Of a stretch of 64,000 bases of DNA, positions 55,309 to 63,736 are shown one piece after another. Position 1 is the stretch's first letter; every line of letters starts with the position of its first letter. The translations under genes and the position numbers were made by a program. Source of the stretch: Streptomyces sp. CB01635 (GTDB lineage Bacteria > Actinomycetota > Actinomycetes > Streptomycetales > Streptomycetaceae). The stretch spans positions 67,650 through 131,649 of the forward strand of contig NZ_NNBL01000014.1 of assembly GCF_002803065.1 (NCBI RefSeq), read 5' to 3'. The notes beneath the pieces are model-generated. The model saw nothing but the letters and a program-made list of their open reading frames with translations, ran no database searches and was not told the origin of the DNA.

Positions 55309-56496
55309 ATGGCGGCCATGACCTCCAGCGCGCGCCCCCTGCTCAACCGCCGTCTCGCCGAGTTCGGGACCACGATCTTCGCGGAGATGTCCGCGCTGGC
55401 CACGGCGACCGGCTCGATCAACCTCGGCCAGGGCTTCCCCGACACGGACGGCCCCGAGGAGATCCGCGAGGCGGCCGTGCGGGCGCTGCGCGACGGCCGC
55501 GGCAACCAGTACCCGCCGGGCCCCGGCGTCCCCGAGCTGCGCACCGCGATCGCGGCCCACCAGGAGCACCGCTACGGTCTGACCTTCGACCCGGACCGCG
55601 AGGTCCTCGTCACGGCCGGCGCCACCGAGGCCATCGCCGCCTCGCTGCTCGCCCTGGTCGAACCCGGCGACGAGGTCGTCGCGCTGGAGCCGTACTACGA
55701 CTCGTACGCGGCCAGCATCGCGCTGGCGGGCGGCACCCGCGTCCCCGTCACCCTGCGCCCCGACGGCGGCGCCTTCCGCCTCGACCTGGACGAGCTGCGC
55801 GCCGCGGTCACCGACCGCACCCGCCTCCTTCTGATCAACACCCCGCACAACCCGACCGGCACCGTCCTCACCCGCGAGGAGCTCACCGCGATCGCGGCCC
55901 TCGCCGTCGAACGCGACCTCCTGGTGATCACGGACGAGGTGTACGAACACCTGACGTTCGGCGACGCCGGGCACATCCCGCTCGCCACGCTCCCCGGCAT
56001 GCGCGAGCGCACGGTGACCATCGGGTCGGCCGGCAAGACTTTTTCGTTCACGGGCTGGAAGGTCGGCTGGGTGACCGCGTCCCCCGAGCTGGTCACCGCG
56101 GTCCGCTCGGCGAAGCAGTTCCTCACCTACGTCGCGTCCGGCCCCTTCCAGTACGCGATCGCCGAGGCGCTCTCGCTGCCCGACTCGTACTACGACGCCT
56201 TCCGCGCAGACATGAGCGCCAAGCGCGACCTGCTCGCGGACGGTCTCGCGGCGGCGGGCTTCGAGGTGTTCCGGCCCGCGGGCACCTACTTCGTCACCAC
56301 CGACATCCGCCCGCTCGGCGAGAGCGACGGCTTCGCGTTCTGCCGCGCGCTGCCCGAACGCGCGGGCGTCGTCGCCATCCCGAACGCGGTGTTCTACGAC
56401 CACCGCGACGCGGGCGCCCCCTTCGTACGGTTCGCGTTCTGCAAGCGGATCCCGGTGCTCGAAGAGGCGGTCGACCGCCTCAAGAAGCTCGCCTGA
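55309..56496 (+). CDS. PLP aminotransferase, methionine/kynurenine aminotransferase type
   Basis: This 395-residue protein starts at ATG 55309 (or ATG 55318 with similar RBS spacing). Motifs: N-L-G-Q-G-F-P-D at the start of the catalytic region, G-A-T-E-A-I-A for phosphate binding, N-T-P-H-N-P-T-G, D-E-V-Y-E-H with cofactor Asp, G-S-A-G-K-T-F-S-F-T-G-W-K with Schiff-base Lys, and a terminal R-F-A-F-C-K. The GQGFPD and S-A-G-K-T-F patterns resemble kynurenine/glutamine aminotransferases and YbdL. Substrates may be methionine, aromatic amino acids or kynurenine; the last would link it with kynA/kynU, but this is inference. Confidence 0.9.
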   Translation: MAAMTSSARPLLNRRLAEFGTTIFAEMSALATATGSINLGQGFPDTDGPEEIREAAVRALRDGRGNQYPPGPGVPELRTAIAAHQEHRYGLTFDPDREVLVTAGATEAIAASLLALVEPGDEVVALEPYYDSYAASIALAGGTRVPVTLRPDGGAFRLDLDELRAAVTDRTRLLLINTPHNPTGTVLTREELTAIAALAVERDLLVITDEVYEHLTFGDAGHIPLATLPGMRERTVTIGSAGKTFSFTGWKVGWVTASPELVTAVRSAKQFLTYVASGPFQYAIAEALSLPDSYYDAFRADMSAKRDLLADGLAAAGFEVFRPAGTYFVTTDIRPLGESDGFAFCRALPERAGVVAIPNAVFYDHRDAGAPFVRFAFCKRIPVLEEAVDRLKKLA

Positions 56497-56605
56497 CGCC
56501 GGCCGGGACCCGCTTCCCGAGGCGTGACGCGATGCGCGCGTGATCCAAATGGGACGGTTGTGACCGTACCCACGCGCGGCTCTTCGTCATACCCTTGCTG
56601 GCTCG

Positions 56606-56629
56606 GGCAGCGACAGTACGACCGCTGCC
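56606..56629. promoter_or_regulatory. Dyad GGCAGC-N12-GCTGCC upstream of the conflict-system operon
   Basis: Perfect 6-bp arms (56606-56611, 56624-56629) lie just upstream of the small ORF's RBS. It could be an operator or a leader hairpin; significance is uncertain. Confidence 0.35.
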
Positions 56630-56651
56630 GCGGGACGCGTGAGGGGGACAC

Positions 56652-56732
56652 GTGGAAGTGGCTCGACCAACTGCGGACATCTATCCGGCGGACGCCACCC
56701 GGTGGCAGAACCGCTCCGACGGCCATGCCTGA
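56652..56732 (+). CDS. Possible 26-residue leader/coupling ORF before the VMAP gene
   Basis: GTG 56652 follows GAGGGGG by 4 nt and opens 26 codons ending in TGA at 56732, overlapping the VMAP ATG (56725) by 8 nt (ATGCCTGA). The VMAP start has no RBS of its own, so ribosomes ending here could restart there. The peptide is hydrophilic (M-E-V-A-R-P-T start) and does not end in an FxSxx pattern. It may be only a coupling leader rather than a functional peptide. Confidence 0.45.
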   Translation: MEVARPTADIYPADATRWQNRSDGHA

Positions 56733-58227
56733 GCGCCCGTCCCCGTACCCGGCCTTTCCCGCGAGCGAAGAGCAGCTCGTGGAGGCGCTGATGCGGGTGT
56801 CCGTCATGGAGGAACGGCTCAGCCGCAGGATGTGCGTCGAACGGGCGCTCCACCGGCTCGGACAGCGCCTGTCCGTGACCGAGTTCGGCGAGAAGAAGCC
56901 GCACATCGTCGAAATGGTCCGGGTGTTCGGCGCAGTGCCTCACGGCTGGCTCCGGCTGGTGGAGGCCGTCCGGTATCTGGCGGACGACGATCTGGCCTCG
57001 CTCCAGGCGTCCGCCCTCGTGGAGTCGCCGCTGCCGCCGGCCGGCGACCCGGCGCAGCGGGCCGCGCTCGACCCGCTCCTGAGCGGCCTCGACCGGGGCT
57101 CCGTCCCGGAGCTCGCCGACCTCTTCCGCCATGTGGCCGGGGACAGCTTCGGGCCGCTGCCGAGGACGACCAGCACGGCACGCGAGGCGTACGAGCTCCT
57201 GGAGCAGTGCAACGTTCCCCCGGACGGGATACCGAGGAGCGTGCGCTTCCTGAACGAACTGGCGTATCTGGTCGGCCCGGAGCGCGGCGACCCGCTCAGG
57301 GTCTGGCTCAGCAGCCACATCCGCTCCCTCGCCGCCCCGGGAGTCGAGGGGCAGCGCCTGCTCGACGCCGTCCGCACCTCCACCGGGACCTGGCGAAGAG
57401 ACCCCGGCCGTGAAGCCTTCCTGGTGATCCGGCTCCAGCCGTTGACCGAGTCACCCGACCGTGTCGCACTCACCTGCTGGACGAGCACCGGAAACGCCTG
57501 GGAGCCGCGCCAGCGGGACGACCGGGAACTGCGCCTGACGGAGGTGCCCGACTGGGTCGCCACCCTCGTCGACCGGGAGGAAGAGCGGCTGCGCAACCAC
57601 CACGGCGGCATCGTCGTCGAGTTCATCCTCTCCCTGGCGATGGCGAACACGCCGGTGGAGGACTGGACCCGGCCGACCCCCTTCGGGCCGCGGCAGCCCG
57701 GCCTCGGCAGATCGACCCCGTACACCCCTCCGCTGGGCATGGACTACAAGGTCGTCATACGCAGTCTGGAGCGGATGGAAGCACGCCAGGTACACCGGGT
57801 GTGGAACGCGCGCTGGGAGGTACTGAGGAGCGGGGGCGAGGGGCGCGTGCACCGGTGCGAAACCGGCGCCGGATCCCAACAGCAGGTGCTCTACGCCAAG
57901 TTGAAGCACAATCAGGCCATTGTGCTGATGACTCTGGGGTCGTCGCCGGACGAGGAACACGGGCTCAGCGAGCTGACGCTCGGCCTCCAGGCGGGCCTGC
58001 CGGTGCTGCTCTGGGCTCACCAGGGACCGCTCGACGACAGCGAACACGCGGAACTCCACAGGGTCGCCGAAACGGGTGCCTGGGACGACTTGTTGGAGAC
58101 AGTCACGCGCTTGCGCTTCTCTCCCGGAACACGCGACGATGGGAGAGAGGGTTCCATCGACTCTCGTATCGCTGTGCTGTGGGACGATCCGAGCCGCCTT
58201 CCCGAAGTACCGGAATCAGCGAGTTGA
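56725..58227 (+). CDS. VMAP-type protein with N-terminal effector-associated domain
   Basis: About 500 residues from ATG 56725. The N-terminal helical domain (about residues 5-85; E-E-Q-L-V-E-A-L-M-R-V-S-V-M-E-E-R, then V-E-M-V-R-V-F-G-A-V-P-H-G-W) looks like a death-like effector-associated domain used to recruit partners. The C-terminal 280 residues fit the VMAP C-terminal pattern: D-Y-K-V-V-I-R-S-L-E-R-M-E-A-R, W-E-V-L-R and the closing V-L-W-D-D-P-S-R-L-P. VMAP proteins accompany MoxR ATPases and vWA proteins, exactly as here. The MoxR gene follows after 94 nt. Role: inferred adaptor of a ternary NTP-dependent system. Confidence 0.8.
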   Translation: MPERPSPYPAFPASEEQLVEALMRVSVMEERLSRRMCVERALHRLGQRLSVTEFGEKKPHIVEMVRVFGAVPHGWLRLVEAVRYLADDDLASLQASALVESPLPPAGDPAQRAALDPLLSGLDRGSVPELADLFRHVAGDSFGPLPRTTSTAREAYELLEQCNVPPDGIPRSVRFLNELAYLVGPERGDPLRVWLSSHIRSLAAPGVEGQRLLDAVRTSTGTWRRDPGREAFLVIRLQPLTESPDRVALTCWTSTGNAWEPRQRDDRELRLTEVPDWVATLVDREEERLRNHHGGIVVEFILSLAMANTPVEDWTRPTPFGPRQPGLGRSTPYTPPLGMDYKVVIRSLERMEARQVHRVWNARWEVLRSGGEGRVHRCETGAGSQQQVLYAKLKHNQAIVLMTLGSSPDEEHGLSELTLGLQAGLPVLLWAHQGPLDDSEHAELHRVAETGAWDDLLETVTRLRFSPGTRDDGREGSIDSRIAVLWDDPSRLPEVPESAS

Positions 58228-58321
58228 AGACTTCCAGTCCAACCCGGTGTTCGGGACAGGGCAGTTGGGGAGTACGGACGTGCACCGACCGGGCACGAAC
58301 CAGGGTGAGGGGGAACGGTCG

Positions 58322-59440
58322 ATGGCCGACAGGGATCCGCACGTTCCGGCACAGGCCGACGGCGCCGCGGCCGACCCCGGCGCATGGCGCATCTACCGAG
58401 GCACGGCGAGGCCCCGCGGCAAGGACCCCGTGTCCCGCGAGTTACCTCCGCCCCCGCCCTGGCGCCGCTTCACCGGCGCACCCCTGATCTCCGGTCCGCC
58501 CCCGGGCGACGAGGACGAGTTCACCCGCCGCCTCGGCCCGCCGGACGGCGCCGTCGTCCGCAAGGCCTCCGAGCAGGAACTCGATCTGGTCAATGCCGCG
58601 CTGTTCCTGCGCAGGCCGCTGATCGTCGCGGGCCCTCCCGGCATCGGGAAGTCGAGCCTCGCCCACTGCATCAGCCGTGAACTCTCCCTCGGCCGCGTCC
58701 TGCGCTGGTCGATCACCAGTCGCAGCACCCTCAAAGAGGGCCTCTACGCCTACGACGCCATCGGCAGAGTGCAGGAAGCGGCCACCCGCGGCGCCCTGCG
58801 CGGCGCGGAACCCGGCTCCGACCCCGGCGATCCGGCACCCGACCCGGACGGCCTGAACAACCTCGGCGACTACGTCCAACTTGGCCCACTGGGCACGGCG
58901 TTGCTGCCCCGCGAGATCCCCCGCGTCCTGCTCATCGACGAGTTCGACAAGTCCGACACGGACCTCGCGGGCGACCTGCTGAGCGTCTTCGAAGAGGGCG
59001 AGTTCCGCATCCCCGAGCTGGCCCGCGTGCGCTCCAGGCTCCCCGACGCCGAGGTGCACACGGACGACCCGGACGGCACGGCGGTCATCCACCACGGAGC
59101 GGTGCGCTGCGCCGCGTTCCCCGTCGTCGTGATCACGAGCAACGGCGAGCGCACGCTGCCGCCCGCCCTGCTGCGCCGCTGCCTCTACCTCGATCTCCCC
59201 GCGCCCGACGCGGGCCAGCTCGCCGCCATGCTGGCGGCGCAGCTCTCGCAGGACGACGAGGGGCGTACGGCGATGATCCGCGACTTCCTCAACCACGCGA
59301 GGACCGGCGGCTCGCTCGCCGCGGACCAGCTCCTCAACTCGGAGTTCCTGCGCACCACGCCCGCGGGCCCCGACCAGGGGTCCATGAGCACGCTGTTGCA
59401 CGCGCTGTGGCGACGGCTCGACGAGGTCGGCACTGGATGA
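58322..59440 (+). CDS. MoxR-type AAA+ ATPase of the ternary system
   Basis: This 372-residue ATPase starts at ATG 58322, 8 nt after GAGGGGG. A Pro-rich N-terminus (about 45 residues) leads into the AAA+ core: Walker A G-P-P-G-I-G-K-S-S (Lys110), Walker B V-L-L-I-D-E-F-D-K-S-D (Asp206, Glu207), sensor-like V-V-V-I-T-S-N-G-E-R and the arginine-finger-like R-R-C region. The R-S-T-L-K-E-G-L-Y and E-E-G-E-F-R-I-P-E segments are characteristic of the variant associated with VMAP/SAV_2336 operons. It presumably remodels or gates the vWA-like partner encoded next; stop overlaps that gene's ATG. Confidence 0.9.
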   Translation: MADRDPHVPAQADGAAADPGAWRIYRGTARPRGKDPVSRELPPPPPWRRFTGAPLISGPPPGDEDEFTRRLGPPDGAVVRKASEQELDLVNAALFLRRPLIVAGPPGIGKSSLAHCISRELSLGRVLRWSITSRSTLKEGLYAYDAIGRVQEAATRGALRGAEPGSDPGDPAPDPDGLNNLGDYVQLGPLGTALLPREIPRVLLIDEFDKSDTDLAGDLLSVFEEGEFRIPELARVRSRLPDAEVHTDDPDGTAVIHHGAVRCAAFPVVVITSNGERTLPPALLRRCLYLDLPAPDAGQLAAMLAAQLSQDDEGRTAMIRDFLNHARTGGSLAADQLLNSEFLRTTPAGPDQGSMSTLLHALWRRLDEVGTG

Positions 59441-62400
59441 ACCGGTCGCCCTCCCACGGCGGCGTGGCGGGTGACGGTATCGGGCCGGGTGCCGCATCGC
59501 TGGCCGAGGCGTCCCCGCAGCCGCACTGGTACGAGGCGGGCGAGGTCCTGTGGCTCGCCGCGCAGCGCTGGCTGCGGCTGAAGGACGCCCGGCGCGGCAG
59601 GCCACAGCCCGGCGCTCCCCCCGAACTGCCCGAAGCGCCCGAAGAGGGGCACCCGCGCCCCGAGGACGTGGACGCCCCCGTGCCGGAGCTCACGGAGCAA
59701 CCCGTAGAGCAGCCGGCGCCCCCGCCCGGGCCGTCCGCACCGGCCCCTGACCCGGGTGACCATGTGGACTCGCTCCTCATGAGCCTCGGGAACGGCTTCG
59801 CCCTCGACCGGTCGCGGGAGATCGAGAAGGCGCTGAATCCGCTGAAGCGGCGCATCGCCTCCCGGAGCCAGGTCTTCCTGAACGAGGAGGCCACCGCCGA
59901 GCTGCACGCCGAGACCGGCATGTGGCTGCCCCAGCTGGAGCCGGGCCAGGAACGCTGGCTGACCGTGACGCTCCTCGTGGACTCCGGCGACTCGATGCGG
60001 CTGTGGTCGCACACCGCCCAGCGCCTCGCCGAGACCCTGCACTGCTCCGGCGCCTTCCGCGACGTACGGACCGTGCGCTGGCAGCAGGACGGCGCAGGCT
60101 CCGAGGTCGCCGGCGACACCGACGGCCGGCATCTGGTCCTCGTCCTCACCGATCTGCACGCCGACCACTGGGGCGACGGCAGCGCCCGGCGCAGGCTCGC
60201 CCGGTGGGCCCGCACGATGCCCGTCGCGATCGTCCATGTGCTGCCGGAGCACGTCTGGGCCAGGGCGGGCACGCAGACCAGCAGCCTCCGGCTGACCAGC
60301 CCGCGCCCCGCGTCCCCCAACAGCGCCTGGACCGACGAGCCCGTGGGCCTGGTCCTGCCCACCGCCGAGGCCGACGGGCCCGACGGCTTCGACGGGGTGC
60401 GGCTGCCGGTGGTGACGCTGACCCCCGAAGGGCTCGGCGGCCTCGCCCGCTTCCTCGCGCACGACAGCTCGGGCGGTTACACGGTGCGCGTCCTGGACCG
60501 GACGCCCGGCGACGAGACGGCCGTCGCGCGCAGGCCCGCCGCCGCGCTGCCCGCCGACGTCCAGGTCAAGACCGTGCGGGCCCAGCTCTCCCCCACCGCC
60601 TACCACCTGGCCCGCCTCTCCGCGGCCGTCCCGCTCAACCTCGACGTGCTGCGCCTGCTCCAGGAAGGGCTGATCCCCGGGGCGCGGAACTGGCACGTGG
60701 CGGAGCTGCTCCTGAGCGGACTGCTGCGGCGCACGGAGGCGGAGCCGGGCGAGGCCGCCGGACCGGGCGTCGAGCTCGAATTCGACGACGGCGTGCGGCG
60801 GGAGCTGCTCTCGGACGGGACGCGCGGCGAGACGGCCCGCGCGCTGATGCTCGCCTTGGACCATTTGGCGGTCGCCGTACCGGCGTACGGGGAAGGCGTC
60901 GCCCTTCTGCGCGAGCCGGATCGCGCACGGAGTGTCTCCATGGAAGGTTTACGGCCATGGATTTCGTCTATTCTGCCCGCATTCGCGGCCATGGCAGGAC
61001 CGCACGCCACCGCCGCCCGGGAGCTTGAGGCACGCCTCGACGAACCTCCACCCCGGGTGACCACAACCTCCGGAGAACACAGTCGGTTAGGCGGTGGGGC
61101 CGAGCCCACCGCCCCGGAAGACACCGGCAACGAAGAAAGGGTCGAAGTAGTGAGCGGCTTGCAGTCCACCCAGGCCGGGGCAAGGGGTGACGCGCTGCAG
61201 AAGCCGCCCCCCGTCTGGGGCAACGTCCCTCCCCGAAACCGTGCCTTCACCGGCCGCGTCCAGCTCCTGGACGACCTGCACCGCAGGCTCCAGGAAGGGA
61301 CCACCGCGGTGCTCCCCGAGGCGCTCCAGGGCATGGGCGGCGTCGGAAAGTCCCAGCTCGCGGTCGAATACGTGTACCGGCATCTGCACGAGTACCAGAT
61401 CGTGTGGTGGATCCCCGCCGAACAGCCGCAGCAGATCCGCCAGTTCCTCGTCCAGCTGGCGGGCCGGCTCGGCCTGAACGTCGGCAGCGGCGAGGCGAAC
61501 ACAGCGGTGCCGGCCGTCATCGAGGCCCTGCGCGTCGGCGAGCCGTTCAAGAACTGGCTCCTCATCTTCGACAACGCGGAAGACCCGGAGTCCGTAAGAG
61601 AGTTCTTCCCGACCAACGGTCCGGGCCGCATCCTCGTCACCTCACGGAACTCGCAGTGGGCCTCGTCGGCGCGTCCCCTGGAGGTCGACGTGTTCACCCG
61701 CGAGGAGAGCCGTTCGCTGCTCCAGATGAGGGCACCGAGCCTGGACAACGCGACCGCGGACCGGCTCGCCGAGACCCTGGGCGACCTGCCGCTGGGCATC
61801 GAGCAGGCCGCCGTATGGCTGGCCGAGACGGGCATGCCCGCGGACGAATACCTGCGCATGTTCGAACAGCAGGCCAACGAGCTGATGGTCAGCGAACCGC
61901 CCGTGGACTATCCGCTGTCCGTCGCCGCCGCCTGGAACGTGTCCCTGGACCGGCTGCGCAAGCACCACCCCGCGGCTCTTCAACTCCTGCAGATGTGCGC
62001 CTTCTTCGCGCCCGAGCCGATCTCCCGGCGCCTGCTCACCGGCGTCCGCGACGCCCCCGTGCCCCCGGAGCTCAGCGCGGCACTCAGTGACCCGATCCGG
62101 CTCAGCCGCGCCATCCGCGAGATCAACCGGTACGCGCTGGCGCGCATCAACCACGAGACCAACACCATCCAGCTGCACCGACTGGTCCAGCGCGTCCTCA
62201 TCAACCAGATGACGGAGCCGCTGAAGTCGCAGATGCGCGCCGGCGCCCACCGGCTGCTCGCCAAGGACGACGCCGGCGAGCCCGACAAGTCCCACCGGTG
62301 GCAGCAGTACGGCGACCTGCTGCCGCACGTCCTCAACAGCAGGGCCGTCGAGTCGACGGACCCGTGGGTGAGGAATCTCGTCCTGAACGAGATCCTGTAC

Positions 62401-63687
62401 ATGTACTACTGGGGCGACCACCAGGGCTCCCTCGACCTGGCCAGGGAGACGTACACCACCTGGCGCGAGGCCGACGGGGACACCGCCGAGCACGTACTCA
62501 ACGCGGCCCGGATCTACACGAACTCCCTGCGCATCCTGGGCCGCTACTCGGAGGCGTACGAACTCGACCAGCGGACGCTGGCCGGGATGACCCAGGTCCT
62601 CGGCCCCGAGCACGAGTCGACGATCGACATCACCAGCATGCTCGCCTGGGACCTGCGGCTGCGCGGCGACTTCCAGGCGGCGCTCGACCTCGACAAGCAC
62701 GCCTTCGAGACCTGCGAGCGCCTCTTCGGGCCCAACGACCCCTCCACCCTCCTCAGCGCCCACCGGCACGCGCTGAACCTGCGGTTCATCGGGCACTTCC
62801 GGGCGGCGCTCGCGCTCGACCGCATGACGCACGGCCGCAAGGTCGCCGAGCTCGGCGAGAACGCGGTGTCGACGCTGTCGACCCTGGCGGCGGTGACGTT
62901 CGACCTCCAGGAGGGCGGCGAGTACCTGGCGGCCCGCGACCAGGCGCGCGACGTCGAGGAGCGCTTCCGCAACACCGTCGGCGACAGCCACCCGAACACG
63001 ATCTCCGCGATGCGGGTCCTGTCGGTGGCCGAACGACGCGCCGGACAGCACGCCCTGGCCCTGGAGCTCTCGGGCCGGGCCCTCGTCATGTTCCGCACCC
63101 GCTACGGCGACCTGTACCCGCAGACGGTGAACGCGCTGGCCTCGCACGCCATCGACGTACGGCACAGCGGCGACCTCGCCCGGGCGCTCGAACTCGGGCA
63201 GGAGGGGTACGAGGGGTACGAGGCGCTGCTCGGCGCGCGGCATCCGCACTCCGTGGCGGCACACGTCAACCACGCGATCTGTCTGCGCCTCGCCGGGCGG
63301 ACCGAGGAGGCCCGCGCGAGCGACGTGGACTCGCAGGAGAAGCTGATCGAGCTGATCGGCGAGGACCACCCCAACACCCTTTCCTGCACCGCGAATCTCG
63401 CCGCCGACCTGTTCGAACTCGGCGAGATGCAGGCTTCGGCGGACATCGCCACGAGGGGGCTCGACCTGTGCCGCACCCACCTCGGCGAGGACCACCCCAT
63501 CACCCTCGCCACAGCCCTCAACCTCTCGCTCGGGCTGCGCCAGCTGCGGCGTGACGACGAGGCGGACGAGCTGTACGCCGACACGGCCGAGCGCTACGGA
63601 CGCACCCTCGGCGAGGACCACCCGGCGACGGTGGCGGCCGCGGACGGCAGGCCCGCGAACTGCGACATCGACCCGCTGCTGATGTGA
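59437..63687 (+). CDS. fxsT: Giant SAV_2336/vWA-like + NB-ARC + TPR protein (FxsT-like)
   Basis: This 1416-residue protein starts at ATG 59437 within ATGA. Residues 1-120 are Pro/Glu-rich. About 130-500 is a SAV_2336-type region with a vWA-like strand L-L-V-D-S-G-D-S-M (Asp182 and Ser/Ser at the metal site) and V-L-T-D-L-H-A-D. An NB-ARC ATPase (about 590-900) has the P-loop G-M-G-G-V-G-K-S (632-639), Walker B L-L-I-F-D-N (Asp712) and G-D-L-P-L-G-I-E. About 1018-1400 are kinesin-light-chain-type TPRs of about 42 residues (G-x-x-H-P-x-T), ending C-D-I-D-P-L-L. NB-ARC/TPR FxsT proteins belong to FxSxx-COOH loci; the extra N-terminal region ties it to the VMAP/MoxR pair. Confidence 0.85.
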   Translation: MNRSPSHGGVAGDGIGPGAASLAEASPQPHWYEAGEVLWLAAQRWLRLKDARRGRPQPGAPPELPEAPEEGHPRPEDVDAPVPELTEQPVEQPAPPPGPSAPAPDPGDHVDSLLMSLGNGFALDRSREIEKALNPLKRRIASRSQVFLNEEATAELHAETGMWLPQLEPGQERWLTVTLLVDSGDSMRLWSHTAQRLAETLHCSGAFRDVRTVRWQQDGAGSEVAGDTDGRHLVLVLTDLHADHWGDGSARRRLARWARTMPVAIVHVLPEHVWARAGTQTSSLRLTSPRPASPNSAWTDEPVGLVLPTAEADGPDGFDGVRLPVVTLTPEGLGGLARFLAHDSSGGYTVRVLDRTPGDETAVARRPAAALPADVQVKTVRAQLSPTAYHLARLSAAVPLNLDVLRLLQEGLIPGARNWHVAELLLSGLLRRTEAEPGEAAGPGVELEFDDGVRRELLSDGTRGETARALMLALDHLAVAVPAYGEGVALLREPDRARSVSMEGLRPWISSILPAFAAMAGPHATAARELEARLDEPPPRVTTTSGEHSRLGGGAEPTAPEDTGNEERVEVVSGLQSTQAGARGDALQKPPPVWGNVPPRNRAFTGRVQLLDDLHRRLQEGTTAVLPEALQGMGGVGKSQLAVEYVYRHLHEYQIVWWIPAEQPQQIRQFLVQLAGRLGLNVGSGEANTAVPAVIEALRVGEPFKNWLLIFDNAEDPESVREFFPTNGPGRILVTSRNSQWASSARPLEVDVFTREESRSLLQMRAPSLDNATADRLAETLGDLPLGIEQAAVWLAETGMPADEYLRMFEQQANELMVSEPPVDYPLSVAAAWNVSLDRLRKHHPAALQLLQMCAFFAPEPISRRLLTGVRDAPVPPELSAALSDPIRLSRAIREINRYALARINHETNTIQLHRLVQRVLINQMTEPLKSQMRAGAHRLLAKDDAGEPDKSHRWQQYGDLLPHVLNSRAVESTDPWVRNLVLNEILYMYYWGDHQGSLDLARETYTTWREADGDTAEHVLNAARIYTNSLRILGRYSEAYELDQRTLAGMTQVLGPEHESTIDITSMLAWDLRLRGDFQAALDLDKHAFETCERLFGPNDPSTLLSAHRHALNLRFIGHFRAALALDRMTHGRKVAELGENAVSTLSTLAAVTFDLQEGGEYLAARDQARDVEERFRNTVGDSHPNTISAMRVLSVAERRAGQHALALELSGRALVMFRTRYGDLYPQTVNALASHAIDVRHSGDLARALELGQEGYEGYEALLGARHPHSVAAHVNHAICLRLAGRTEEARASDVDSQEKLIELIGEDHPNTLSCTANLAADLFELGEMQASADIATRGLDLCRTHLGEDHPITLATALNLSLGLRQLRRDDEADELYADTAERYGRTLGEDHPATVAAADGRPANCDIDPLLM

Positions 63688-63705
63688 CGTCGGCTGTATC
63701 GCGCC

Positions 63706-63736
63706 GACCCCGCCCGGGACCCTTCCGGGCGGGGTC
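63706..63736. terminator. Terminator between fxsT-like gene and the convergent last gene
   Basis: GACCCCGCCC (63706-63715) and GGGCGGGGTC (63727-63736) form a perfect 10-bp stem with an 11-nt loop. The right arm overlaps the stop codon of the minus-strand gene, so the hairpin serves the plus-strand operon and probably both. Confidence 0.8.
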
